Source of the DNA: DATJPR01 sp963752915
GTDB taxonomy: Bacteria; Bacteroidota; Ignavibacteria; UBA10030; UBA6906
Length of the DNA stretch: 64,000 nt
Direction: 5' to 3'
Assembly: GCA_963752915.1 (NCBI GenBank)
Contig: CAVVZZ010000011.1
Coordinates: forward strand, 310,001 to 374,000
A model generated the notes under the pieces. The model was not told the DNA's origin. It saw only the letters and a list, made by a program, of their open reading frames with translations, and made no database searches. How positions within the stretch are numbered: the stretch's first letter is position 1; each line of letters opens with the position of its first letter. This document shows positions 41,767-50,587 of the stretch, piece after piece. The translations under genes and the position numbers were made by a program.

Positions 41767-43335
41767 TTATGCGACAGAGCGTTCCTCATCGGGCGCAACG
41801 ACAGGCATTCCGGCCTGCGATTCAAGATATGCTTTCGGATTGTGAAGGATTGCGCCCTTCGGAAGCCAGTCCCAAAAACGCCCGAGGGTTTTGCGAATAC
41901 GATCTTCATAGAATTGCGGCAATGCCGTCGTATCCTGCTCGAAGTAACGACGAAATCCGCTGTCTGCAAGAAGTCGTGCGCGGATCTCCCCGTAGTACCG
42001 TATCCTCCCATACCCTTCAGACGAGATAGCACGAACGACGTTCATCCATTTCGGGATGAGACCCCCGGTCGCCGTCATCCTCTTCACGATCGCACGGGAA
42101 GAAAAGGAATACTTGGTGAGATCAATGACGTGCGCATAGAACTCCGGCCATTCATAATGGAGCGGCTTCACGTTCATTGCGCCGTTATTGTTCAGGAAGG
42201 GAAAAGGAAACCCAATCACGCGGCTGTCGCGCTGGTATTCCAGATTCAGTGGAGCTGCTTCGCCAAACGCTGTCAGCAGTGAGTACCCGGGGAACGCGCC
42301 GGGAGCAAGGTCGACAAACTGCTTTGTCAGAGCGAACGGCTCCTCGCCATGGTCGCCGTCCATGCCAAGGACGAAGTTCGTCTGGACGTACGGGACATAC
42401 CGCAGAACCATATTGACGTGCTCTGCCACGCGACGAACTTTTTCCTCTCCCTGGATGCTTCCGGTCCTCGACTTCTCCCCGAGGTCGAACCACGATTCAA
42501 TTCCTGGGAGGAGGGCCTTGAATCCTGAATGCTTCAGCCTCTTCAGATGGACTTCGGAAAGCAGGGAGAGGCTGCTTTCTGCGATGAAATCGATCCGATT
42601 CGGCGGCACTGCGTCATCGATGGCATCCATGAGTTGATCGAACCGTACACCGAAATTCGGATCGTGCCAGCCGACAATGGGACGTTTGAATTTTGTCAGA
42701 AGGAATCTGAGGTCCGCCTTCGTCGATTCGAAGTCAAACACCTGGTAGGGGACGGTCGAGTCAATGCAGAAACTGCAGGTATACGGGCAACCGATGCTTG
42801 CCAGCATCGGGACGAGTTTGATGAGCGGTGCCTTTTTGAGCGTCGGCTCGATCGTCTCCCATCGTTCTTTAAGGCTCGGAAGGCTGGTCGGTTGCGCTTT
42901 TGCCGAAAGCCGGAGCCCCACGGGCGAATGACGCGTGCAATCGAGCAGGACATCCTGAATAATCTGTTCGTTCGTAAAACCGAGAACATAGTCAAAGTGA
43001 TTCTGCGCGTCTTGAGGATAGCAGCGGGCATGCGGTCCGCCCAGAACGGTGACGGTCCCCTGGGAGTGGAACTGGTTGCTCAGCGCGTATGCGAGTAACG
43101 CTGATTCTGTGAATGCGCCGATGAAGACCAGATCGAGATTCTGCGGGAGCACCGTTGCCAGTTCTTCCAGGCCGGTATAACAGAGGAACGTTACATCATG
43201 GCCCTGCCGTTTGCACCATGCTGCCACGACCTGCGGCATAATGCTTGCAAGATTCGCGTGCATGACACGTGCCCACAGCGACTTTGTCGGACCTTGCCCT
43301 ACAAGGTCAATGACACCGATGCGCAGTTTTCGCAT
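41767..43335 (-). CDS. B12-binding-domain radical SAM protein
   Basis: 522 residues. The N-terminal Rossmann-like region (about 5-150: 'LRIGVIDLVGQG', 'LDLVFIGAFTESALLAYALS', 'VTVLGGPHARCYP') matches the cobalamin-binding-like domain of B12-type radical SAM enzymes, though the DxHxxG motif is not obvious. The 4Fe-4S ligands are C-P-Y-T-C-S-F-C (about 184-191), followed by 'GWHDPNFGV' and a TIM-barrel remainder with 'FVLGMDGDHGEEPF'. Substrate unknown. It follows a small basic protein gene by 8 nt and may form an operon with it. Confidence 0.82.
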   Translation of the reverse strand: MRKLRIGVIDLVGQGPTKSLWARVMHANLASIMPQVVAAWCKRQGHDVTFLCYTGLEELATVLPQNLDLVFIGAFTESALLAYALSNQFHSQGTVTVLGGPHARCYPQDAQNHFDYVLGFTNEQIIQDVLLDCTRHSPVGLRLSAKAQPTSLPSLKERWETIEPTLKKAPLIKLVPMLASIGCPYTCSFCIDSTVPYQVFDFESTKADLRFLLTKFKRPIVGWHDPNFGVRFDQLMDAIDDAVPPNRIDFIAESSLSLLSEVHLKRLKHSGFKALLPGIESWFDLGEKSRTGSIQGEEKVRRVAEHVNMVLRYVPYVQTNFVLGMDGDHGEEPFALTKQFVDLAPGAFPGYSLLTAFGEAAPLNLEYQRDSRVIGFPFPFLNNNGAMNVKPLHYEWPEFYAHVIDLTKYSFSSRAIVKRMTATGGLIPKWMNVVRAISSEGYGRIRYYGEIRARLLADSGFRRYFEQDTTALPQFYEDRIRKTLGRFWDWLPKGAILHNPKAYLESQAGMPVVAPDEERSVA

Positions 43336-43343
43336 GCCTGTCC

Positions 43344-43769
43344 CTATCTATTGTTGGGTGTGCGGGGGTCGAGAGGGAGTCCTCGATTCGACCGGATCCC
43401 GTTGATCCTTTTTCGTTCCTTAATCGCATCCCGGACGATCCGTCTGAATACCAATCCGGTCAGCGGGTGCCCTTGCCCCTTTCGCTTCGATGCGGTAAGA
43501 ACGACCTTCCTGAGATCTTCAATCGGCGCTCCATTGATGATAAACCGACGCACGCCCTGTTCCACAAGCGTGAGGATTGCATTGCGTTCCTCCGAGCCTC
43601 TTTTCCGGGGCCGGAGTTGACGTCGTTTCGTCTTCTTCTTTCTCGTCTGCAGGGTATCCTCGTGCCTGTCCGGCGTCTGAATGCGTCCATGTCCACGAGT
43701 GTGGGTTTCCGGAGAATCGATTCTCCTGCGAAGACGCGATGCGGGAGCTGTTGAAGTCAAATCCAACAT
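43344..43769 (-). CDS. Small very basic hypothetical protein
   Basis: 141 residues. The N-terminal 55 residues are Arg/Lys-rich and low in complexity; residues about 58-122 look folded ('SEERNAILTLVEQGVRRFIINGAPIEDLRKVVLTA' region, then 'PLTGLVFRRIVRDAIKERKR'). Codon use in the second half is like its neighbours. No family recognised. The start may be further in than the first ATG. It sits 8 nt upstream of the radical SAM gene on the same strand, which is the main support for it being real. Confidence 0.45.
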   Translation of the reverse strand: MLDLTSTAPASRLRRRIDSPETHTRGHGRIQTPDRHEDTLQTRKKKTKRRQLRPRKRGSEERNAILTLVEQGVRRFIINGAPIEDLRKVVLTASKRKGQGHPLTGLVFRRIVRDAIKERKRINGIRSNRGLPLDPRTPNNR

Positions 43770-43887
43770 GTATCGTAGTCGAATCGGTGATCAGATGAAT
43801 CGTCCGAAGTGTTGAATTCCCTCAATCCACCCTATGATGGATTCTACGAGGAGAAGTACAGACAGTTGAGAAAGTGTTGTCGGACCG

Positions 43888-44574
43888 TTACTTCCTGTCG
43901 GGAGGGTCGGCCGAATCGAGATTGGCAAGGGGACTGCCGCCGTGGTGATAACTGGCGATTTCGAGCCGGGTATGCAGGGCGAGTTTTTCGAGAATATTGT
44001 GGACGTGACTTTTGATGGTGTCCACAGAGAGATTCAAGCGTGATGCGATTTGTTTGTTACTCATGCCTTCTGCGATGAGTTCAACAACCTGACGCTCGCG
44101 TCCCGACATCCGGACTGACCGGAAGGGATTTCCCTTGCCCTTTTTCGCAGCGTGTTCAGCTATCGCGGAGAGAAGTGACGAGGTGAGCGACGGCGGGAGG
44201 ACCTTCGCACCATCGGCCACTTCCCGGATGGTGCGAAGGAATTCGTCGAACGTGGCATCTTTCAGGACAAAACCCGCAATCCCTGCACCAACATACTCCA
44301 TGAGTGCCGGTTGAAACGGCCCGAGATCCATCACGATGATTTTCGTGGAAGGGCTCTTGGCCTGCAGCGATGAGACCAGCTGGAGGCTATTCCGGCTTCC
44401 AAGGATGAGGTCGAGAAGGACGACATTGGTCTTGATAAGCGTGGTGCGGAGAAGAGCTTCGCCATTTCCAACCGAGGCGATCACGGAAATGTCGGGTTGT
44501 TCTTTGAGCATCGCCGTGAGGCCTTCGCGGAGTAGACGATTGTCTTCAACAACCACGAGGCGGATACTTTTCAT
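43888..44574 (-). CDS. LuxR/NarL-type response regulator
   Basis: 228 residues. Receiver domain 1-120 with E10/D11, phosphorylatable D55 (VVLLDLILG) and Lys in 'FVLKDATFDEF'. The switch position that is normally Ser/Thr reads Asp in 'KIIVMDLGPF'. The C-terminal LuxR helix-turn-helix (about 150-210) has 'MSGRERQVVELIAEGMSNKQIASRLNLSVDTIKSHVHNIL'. No kinase gene is next to it, so it is an orphan here. Confidence 0.9.
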   Translation of the reverse strand: MKSIRLVVVEDNRLLREGLTAMLKEQPDISVIASVGNGEALLRTTLIKTNVVLLDLILGSRNSLQLVSSLQAKSPSTKIIVMDLGPFQPALMEYVGAGIAGFVLKDATFDEFLRTIREVADGAKVLPPSLTSSLLSAIAEHAAKKGKGNPFRSVRMSGRERQVVELIAEGMSNKQIASRLNLSVDTIKSHVHNILEKLALHTRLEIASYHHGGSPLANLDSADPPDRK

Positions 44575-45000
44575 GCGTCGAATTTCGGCCGGTAGGAACG
44601 TCGGTGAATCCTGTCTAAAAAGATATTCAAAGTCCCAATGGAAAACAACGGCGTCAGCAGAATCGTGGTTTTTCGGGCCGAAACTACGGTTCTGGTTGGT
44701 TCCGAAATACGCGATGAACGCGCAATACGGGACGCCACTCCTTTGAATTTGACCAAATTCGGTGATTTTGAATTCTGGGATGAGGTTTCAGGTTGGCACG
44801 CTCAAAGGCGAGCTGTAGCGCCTTGACACCGGGAGTAAATGTTTCTACGTTGCCTGTTCATTGGTTCATGAACGGGTTTTTTCATTCATACGCGTCATTT
44901 ATGAAGTGCGAATACTGCAGCGCCGAAATCCCGAGCGGCGCGGAGGTCCTTTCCATGGCCGTTGGGCAAAGACCACTCCGCCTGGAGGCTGGAGACGGCT
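44575..45000. other. Intergenic region with a possible zinc-ribbon remnant
   Basis: 426 nt between two leftward genes. On the plus strand, 44901 onward reads MKCEYCSAEIPSGAEV, like the start of a zinc-ribbon protein, but the frame then degenerates. A one-base shift near 44945-44955 would continue as PFHGRWAKTTPPGGW and reach a CxxC that lies over the antisense end of the transporter gene. Probably a decayed fragment or chance. Confidence 0.3.
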
Positions 45001-46281
45001 CTACTCTTGCATCAGTTGCATGGACACCAACACCACGGCCGCAAAGGTCATCAGGACAAGTGAAGCAAATCCAAGGATGTTGGATGTGTTCCCGTTTGTA
45101 TGTTCACCCATGATTGCCTTGTTATTGGCAATGTGAATGATGATCGCGATGAGAACTGGTGCAGTCAATCCATAAAGAATGGCTGAATAAATCAGCGCCT
45201 TGATTGGAGATATCCCAATGTAGTTCAACGATAATCCCAGAAGAAGGGAAACAACAATGATGAGATAAAATGCTTTTGCTTCGTGGAATTTCCGATTCAA
45301 TCCTTCCTTCCAGTTAAATGCTTCGGTAATGATATACGAGAGCGAACCACTCAAAACGGGAATGGCCAGAAGGCCCGTGCCGATGACGCCGACGGCAAAA
45401 AGCAGATACGCCGAATTTCCTGCCAGCGGTTTCAGTGCCTGCGCCGCCTGTTCTACCGTGTCAATCTTGTGCATCCCCCCGTTGAATAGGACCGTCCCTG
45501 ATGTGAGAATGATAAAGAACATAACCAGATTTGAAAACAACATTCCAAAGTCGACATCTTCTTTCATATCGTGAATTATTCTTTTGTTCACGATGAGATG
45601 TCTCTTCTTTTGCTTCACTGCTTCCACCTCCATCGTTGCCTGCCAGAAAAAAAGATAGGGTGAAATAGTGGTTCCAAGAATTGCAACCAGAATGCTGAGG
45701 AATTCTTTGTCAAACTTTATCGTTGGAATAACAGCGGCCTTCACGACTGCTGCCCAATCGAGTTTGGATAGGAACGGAACAACCAGATACACCAAGAGAA
45801 CGATGCAAAGATATTTCAGGACGGCGGCGACTTTGCGATACGGCAAGTATATGATTGACACGAGAAGTACGATGGTGAAGAACAGACAGAAATAGGACGC
45901 GTGTATGGAAGGGAACAAGAGGTTGCCTACTGCCCCCATCCCCGCGATGTCAGCACCAATATTCATGACAATCGCAGGGAAGCTGAACAGGAGCATCAAA
46001 TACAGAACAGGGAGTGAATAGTGGGCGCGGATGGTCCCTGCCAGACCCTGTGAAGTGACCAGACCAATTCGTGCACACATTTCCTGAATCGCAGCCATGA
46101 GCGGAAATGTAACGAGTGCAGTCCAGAGCGTTGAAAGCCCGTATGCAGCTCCCGCCTGTGAGTACGTTGCGATGCCCGAGGGGTCATCGTCGCTTGACCC
46201 GGTGACGAGTCCGGGTCCAAGAATTTTCCAAAACTGAAAGAACCTGTTGGCGATCGTCCTTTTCTTGCTCATCGTTACCAT
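45001..46281 (-). CDS. NRAMP-family divalent metal transporter, diverged
   Basis: 426 residues from the ATG at 46281 (46272 is an alternative). About 11 transmembrane helices. Helix 1 carries 'GPGLVTGSSDDDPSGIATYSQAG' where typical Mn/Fe transporters have the metal-binding DPGN. In helix 6 the usual metal-binding 'MPH' reads 'TISPYLFF', without Met or His. Both changes resemble NRAMP-related proteins that move other cations rather than the classical MntH; the ion is unknown. It follows the small gene at 46402-46662 on the same strand. Confidence 0.8.
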   Translation of the reverse strand: MVTMSKKRTIANRFFQFWKILGPGLVTGSSDDDPSGIATYSQAGAAYGLSTLWTALVTFPLMAAIQEMCARIGLVTSQGLAGTIRAHYSLPVLYLMLLFSFPAIVMNIGADIAGMGAVGNLLFPSIHASYFCLFFTIVLLVSIIYLPYRKVAAVLKYLCIVLLVYLVVPFLSKLDWAAVVKAAVIPTIKFDKEFLSILVAILGTTISPYLFFWQATMEVEAVKQKKRHLIVNKRIIHDMKEDVDFGMLFSNLVMFFIILTSGTVLFNGGMHKIDTVEQAAQALKPLAGNSAYLLFAVGVIGTGLLAIPVLSGSLSYIITEAFNWKEGLNRKFHEAKAFYLIIVVSLLLGLSLNYIGISPIKALIYSAILYGLTAPVLIAIIIHIANNKAIMGEHTNGNTSNILGFASLVLMTFAAVVLVSMQLMQE

Positions 46282-46401
46282 GCCGTCAAACCGCAGAGTG
46301 AGAGTCTTTTTGCACGCTTTAAGTCCGAACGCTGGGGAAATCAGACCTGCCACCAGTGGTTGGCCGCTCACCAACGCGGATCCACCGGCGAGACGCCGAC
46401 G

Positions 46402-46662
46402 CTACTTTATCCACATCCTTACCGCCTCGTCCATCGCCTCGGGGATCGTTTTCCCCCTTTTCTTTGCCAGGTCCACGAATTTCTTCCAGAGCTTCCGATC
46501 CAGTGCCTTGTCACTTACAAACCCGATCGTCTGTCTTGCGCCATGAGCATACGTGGCGGCCTGATCGGCGGCATCTATTGCTGCCTTTTTTCCCGAAGCA
46601 CGTGCCTTGTCAATTGCGGCGAAGCCCGGGTGATTTGCTTTTAAGCCTTTCTTCGTTGCCAT
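46402..46662 (-). CDS. Small hypothetical protein, Lys/Ala-rich
   Basis: 86 residues from the ATG at 46662, preceded by AGGAAAG. Composition is rich in Lys and Ala ('GLKANHPGFAAIDKARASGKKAAIDAAD' region), followed by a C-terminal amphipathic helix 'IPEAMDEAVRMWIK'. No domain recognised; it may bind nucleic acid. It is the upstream neighbour of the NRAMP-like gene (about 120-nt gap). Confidence 0.6.
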   Translation of the reverse strand: MATKKGLKANHPGFAAIDKARASGKKAAIDAADQAATYAHGARQTIGFVSDKALDRKLWKKFVDLAKKRGKTIPEAMDEAVRMWIK

Positions 46663-46883
46663 TTTCTTTCCTTTCCAGCGAAAGTGGAGTCCTACTGCGG
46701 GACAAGGTTCTCTCAAGGAGAGCGGCTTGTCCATTACTATACGATGAAACCATTAGAGATGTAGTTTCAATGGTGGAATGTTTCAACCACCGACGGGCAC
46801 GGACGGGTCGAACGATGCGTGCGCGGACTAACTACTTTTTCATCCTTTGGGCGGATGATATTCACCGTCAACAATTGATACCC

Positions 46884-46889
46884 TATATT
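46884..46889 (+). promoter_or_regulatory. TATATT box before the YihY gene
   Basis: TATATT 59 nt before the ATG at 46948; a weak TTCACC lies 17 nt further upstream. One of several similar boxes in this window. Confidence 0.35.
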
Positions 46890-46947
46890 GGATAAGAGGG
46901 CTCCTCCGCCCCTTAGGCGCGCAACGAGGTTTCTCCGGACACAAGGT

Positions 46948-47922
46948 ATGAAAGCTCTTCGCTTGAAGGGTCTCTGGCTGCTTATAAAGGATTCTGCCAT
47001 TGCCTGGGATAATGACAATATCGGGACACAGGGTGCTGCATTGGCGTTTTTTACAGTCTTTTCTTTGTCGCCTCTGCTCATTATGGTGGTCGTGTTCTCA
47101 AGTCTTGGATTCGGTCATGCCGCCGCGAGCGGCCACCTCGTTTCGCAAATAAGTGGATTGATCGGAGTGGAGGGAGCAGGCTTTGTTCAAAGCTTGATTA
47201 CCAACGCGTACGAATCCGATTCTAATCTGCTTGCGACGATTTTCAGTATCGCCATGGTTTTGCTGGGCGCAACGGCAGTGTTCGTCCAACTGCAGGATTC
47301 ACTGAACACCATCTGGCGGGTTCAGCACAAGCCGATAGGTACCATTCGCGCATTCCTTCGAGGACGGCTCCTTTCGTTCGCCATGATACTGGGAATCGGC
47401 TTCCTCCTGCTTGTGTCTCTTGTTCTGAGCGCAGGTCTGGCGGCGATGAGCAACTACCTGGGGAACCTCTTTTCCATCTTCCCGGGCGTGGTCAGCATTT
47501 TTGATTTCTTCATATCGTTTGTCGGCATCACTGTCGTTTTCGCATTTATGTTCAAGTTTGTCCCTGTCGCTACCGTGAAGTGGAGGGATGCGTGGATCGG
47601 AGCAGCGGTAACATCGCTGTTGTTCTCGATCGGAAAGCTCATCATCGGTTTATATCTGGGCAACGGCGCGATTGGCTCGACATTCGGCGCGGCGCGATCG
47701 CTTGTGGTCATCATGCTGTGGGCGTACTATTCCGCCCAGATCGTTCTCTTCGGAGCAGAGTTCACCCGACTCTATGCACTGAGATTCGGTGCCGAGATTG
47801 TTCCGAGCGCAAACGCTGTGCGAGTCGTTACACGCACGATTGGATCAGGGCATGCTCGAGATCCACACCCTGGCACTGCAGATTCCAAAGAACCACGGCA
47901 AGCAACGGACAGAAGAGTTTGA
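46948..47922 (+). CDS. YihY/BrkB-family membrane protein
   Basis: 324 residues from the ATG at 46948; a TTG 60 nt upstream overlaps the putative -10 box and is less likely. Six or so transmembrane helices. Family hallmarks: 'GAALAFFTVFSLSPLLIM', 'QLQDSLNTIWRV', 'FRR.. LPVATVKWRDAWIGA'-type loop (here VPVATVKWRDAWIGA), 'GSTFGAARSLVVIMLWAYYSAQIVLFGAEFT'-type end. Former 'ribonuclease BN' name is obsolete; function is unknown. The tail after about 290 is hydrophilic. Confidence 0.85.
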   Translation: MKALRLKGLWLLIKDSAIAWDNDNIGTQGAALAFFTVFSLSPLLIMVVVFSSLGFGHAAASGHLVSQISGLIGVEGAGFVQSLITNAYESDSNLLATIFSIAMVLLGATAVFVQLQDSLNTIWRVQHKPIGTIRAFLRGRLLSFAMILGIGFLLLVSLVLSAGLAAMSNYLGNLFSIFPGVVSIFDFFISFVGITVVFAFMFKFVPVATVKWRDAWIGAAVTSLLFSIGKLIIGLYLGNGAIGSTFGAARSLVVIMLWAYYSAQIVLFGAEFTRLYALRFGAEIVPSANAVRVVTRTIGSGHARDPHPGTADSKEPRQATDRRV

Positions 47923-47994
47923 CGCTGCTGCGCGAGTGGCCGGGTAGTCGCTGATTCGGACAGCTCCCGCTGGCATCACAGACCGGAATCCATT

Positions 47995-49803
47995 GTGAGA
48001 GAGCATAAGAAAGGAAGGTGCGCTCGTCGGGTCATCAAGACCGCATTGTGGGGGCTTGCAAGCATACCACTCGTGATCATACTCGCCCTGTTGGTTCTCC
48101 AGATTCCCGCGGTGCAGTACTTCATTGCACAGAAGGTAACCTCTTCGCTATCGGCCGCAACTCACGCACGCGTCGAAGTCGGTTCGGTAAGTATCGCTTT
48201 CACTCACACCCTCGTCTTACGCGGCGTATTCATTGAAGACCGTGGTGGGGACACGTTGTTGTCCGTGAAAACACTGACAGCGGATGTGAACCTTCTGGGA
48301 CTGCTCTCGCACACTGTTTCGTTCCATACCCTTCAGGTTGACTCGCTCACTGCGCATATCACACGCACATTGCCGGACAGCAGCTTTAACTTCGATTTCC
48401 TCCTCACTGCTTTCAGCCACGGTTCGGGTCCTGACACCCGTCCCGATACATCTGCCGGGCCCGGCTGGGATATACGCCTGGGCAGATTGCGTCTTAACGG
48501 CATTCACGTGATATACGACGACGCGGTGAGCGGATTGAATCTGTACGTCCAGATCGGATCCTTGGAGTCCTCGATCGAGGAGATCCGCCTCGACAGGATG
48601 CAGGCCCGCGTTGACGACATATCCCTCGCAAATACGATTGCGAGTGTCGTACAAACAAAGGAGACCCCGCACGCTGAATCGCAACCTGCGGACGTTGATG
48701 TCGGGTTTCAGTCAATCGCTCTTGACAACGTTCGATTGAACTATGAAAACATCGTTACGAAAGAACGTTTTGGCGTAGACGTCGGGAAGTCAGTCGTGAT
48801 TGCACAGAAGGTCGATCTGCCAGCAAGGCATATCGCGCTCAAAGAGTTCCTCTTGGAAGGGACACAGATTGCCGTCGTAGAACCGAAGACGACCGGCAAA
48901 AAAGTGACCTATTCCGACGTCCCCGCCAGGTCCTGGGCCATCAGCCTTGATGACCTCACTCTCCATGGAATTCATGCAAACTATGATGTTCAGGGGACGC
49001 CCGACACCCGCGGATTGGATCCACGACATCTCCGGGTGGATAGTTTGACAATGCGCGCTGATCACTTGTTCCTCAGCGACGATCGCATCCATGGGACTCT
49101 CCGGCAAATGTCCTTCCGAGAGCATTCCGGGCTTGATGTGAAAGAGATATCGGGCGAATTCCTCGTTGATTCCATCCATGCACAACTCACCGACTTCATT
49201 GTAGAGACTGCAGCCAGCCGCATTCGACAGAATCTGCTCCTGCGATATACTTCTCTGTCGGCGCTGAAGGCACTCCGCGGCGATGTTATCGTAGATGGGG
49301 CCGTGGAAGACTCACATATCGCCATATCGGACGTGCTTCTCGTTCGGCCTTCTCTCCCGATAAGGAACAGGACGGGGGCGACGATACGGTTGACTGCTGA
49401 ATTCTCGGGAATTCTTGCAGACGTGAAATTCGGGGACTGTCGGATCGCGACGGGCGAGTCTACGCGGATTGACCTTACGGGCTCGATACGCGGGTTGCCA
49501 GAAGCAGCAACATCCTACGTTGATGTAAACCTCCGCGAATTCTCCACCGGTCGGAATGACATCCGAGCCCTTGTTGCAGACTCGGTATTGCCGAAAAATC
49601 TCGTTCTGCCGGCTACCATCAATATGAATGGACAGTTCCGAGGGACGATGAAGCGGTTCTTCGCGTCGGCTTCTATCGCGACAAGCGACGGGAATGTGAA
49701 CGGGAATGCGATATTTTCCTCGGAGAAGACACTCGACTGGACAATCCGCTCGGTGGAAGGCGGAGGTATCTGTGGAGGAGTTCAATCTTGGTTCACTTCT
49801 TAA
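47995..49803 (+). CDS. TamB fragment 1 (N-terminal), frame ends after frameshift
   Basis: First 602 codons of the tamB reading. Includes the membrane anchor and AsmA-like start 'VEVGSVSIAFTHTLVLRGVFIED'. About the last 14 residues (after SVEGG) are out of the TamB frame. GTG start at 47995. Confidence 0.7.
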   Translation: MREHKKGRCARRVIKTALWGLASIPLVIILALLVLQIPAVQYFIAQKVTSSLSAATHARVEVGSVSIAFTHTLVLRGVFIEDRGGDTLLSVKTLTADVNLLGLLSHTVSFHTLQVDSLTAHITRTLPDSSFNFDFLLTAFSHGSGPDTRPDTSAGPGWDIRLGRLRLNGIHVIYDDAVSGLNLYVQIGSLESSIEEIRLDRMQARVDDISLANTIASVVQTKETPHAESQPADVDVGFQSIALDNVRLNYENIVTKERFGVDVGKSVVIAQKVDLPARHIALKEFLLEGTQIAVVEPKTTGKKVTYSDVPARSWAISLDDLTLHGIHANYDVQGTPDTRGLDPRHLRVDSLTMRADHLFLSDDRIHGTLRQMSFREHSGLDVKEISGEFLVDSIHAQLTDFIVETAASRIRQNLLLRYTSLSALKALRGDVIVDGAVEDSHIAISDVLLVRPSLPIRNRTGATIRLTAEFSGILADVKFGDCRIATGESTRIDLTGSIRGLPEAATSYVDVNLREFSTGRNDIRALVADSVLPKNLVLPATINMNGQFRGTMKRFFASASIATSDGNVNGNAIFSSEKTLDWTIRSVEGGGICGGVQSWFTS

Positions 49804-50587
49804 CGACCCGAAGATGTTCGGCCCGGTGTCGTTCTATGCATCTGTAGCCGGGACCGGAGTGAGCAAAGACGACATCCGGGCGAAGATGCGAGTGGAAGTC
49901 GAAAAGGCGGTAGTGAACGGCTATCCCTTCCGGCGACTTTCGTTCAATGGGACTGCCGGCCGGCAGTTGTTCGAGGGGAAGGCTGAGATGAATGATTCCA
50001 ATGTCGTCTTCACGTTTGACGGAACTGTCAATACGAGCGAAGAGAACCCAGTCTACAAGTTCAGATTCGACCTGCAGGGGGCGAACCTGCAGCGGCTGAA
50101 GCTCACTCCGGATGACGTGCGGGTCTCGGGTTTGATAACGTCAGATCTTACAGGATCGAGCATCAATGATGTCAATGGAACGATAGACTTCCGACACTTT
50201 GTCATCAAGAAGAACCGGAGACGCTACGTGATCGACTCCCTCCTCTGCACCTCCGTGAACAACAAGAAGGAAACACATATCAGCATCGAGTCGGATCTGC
50301 TCGCTGCGACATTTGATGGGACAATCGTCCTCGGCGAATTGCCGGATGCCATTGAAGACCATTTTACCCGTTATTTCAGCCTTCATACTCCTCCTCCGGA
50401 AAAACCTTCCAGCCCACAGGCCTTCACGTTCCAGGTCCTGCTCCGCGACCCCCGATTGTTCGCAGATGTATTCTTTCCCCAATTCGACCGTGTCAGCGCC
50501 GGGGATTATCGCCGGCCATTACGACAGCGAGAAGATGGATCTGAACCTGACGGCCAATGTTGGCACGCTTGCATTTGGCGGTTTTGA
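49706..50587 (+). CDS. TamB fragment 2 (middle), second frame
   Basis: TamB-like sequence from about 49766 (VSVEEFNLGSLLNDP) to about 50500 (FDRVSAG). The first 20 or so residues of this open frame are shadow sequence. No ribosome-binding site, so it would not be made separately. Confidence 0.6.
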   Translation: MRYFPRRRHSTGQSARWKAEVSVEEFNLGSLLNDPKMFGPVSFYASVAGTGVSKDDIRAKMRVEVEKAVVNGYPFRRLSFNGTAGRQLFEGKAEMNDSNVVFTFDGTVNTSEENPVYKFRFDLQGANLQRLKLTPDDVRVSGLITSDLTGSSINDVNGTIDFRHFVIKKNRRRYVIDSLLCTSVNNKKETHISIESDLLAATFDGTIVLGELPDAIEDHFTRYFSLHTPPPEKPSSPQAFTFQVLLRDPRLFADVFFPQFDRVSAGDYRRPLRQREDGSEPDGQCWHACIWRF

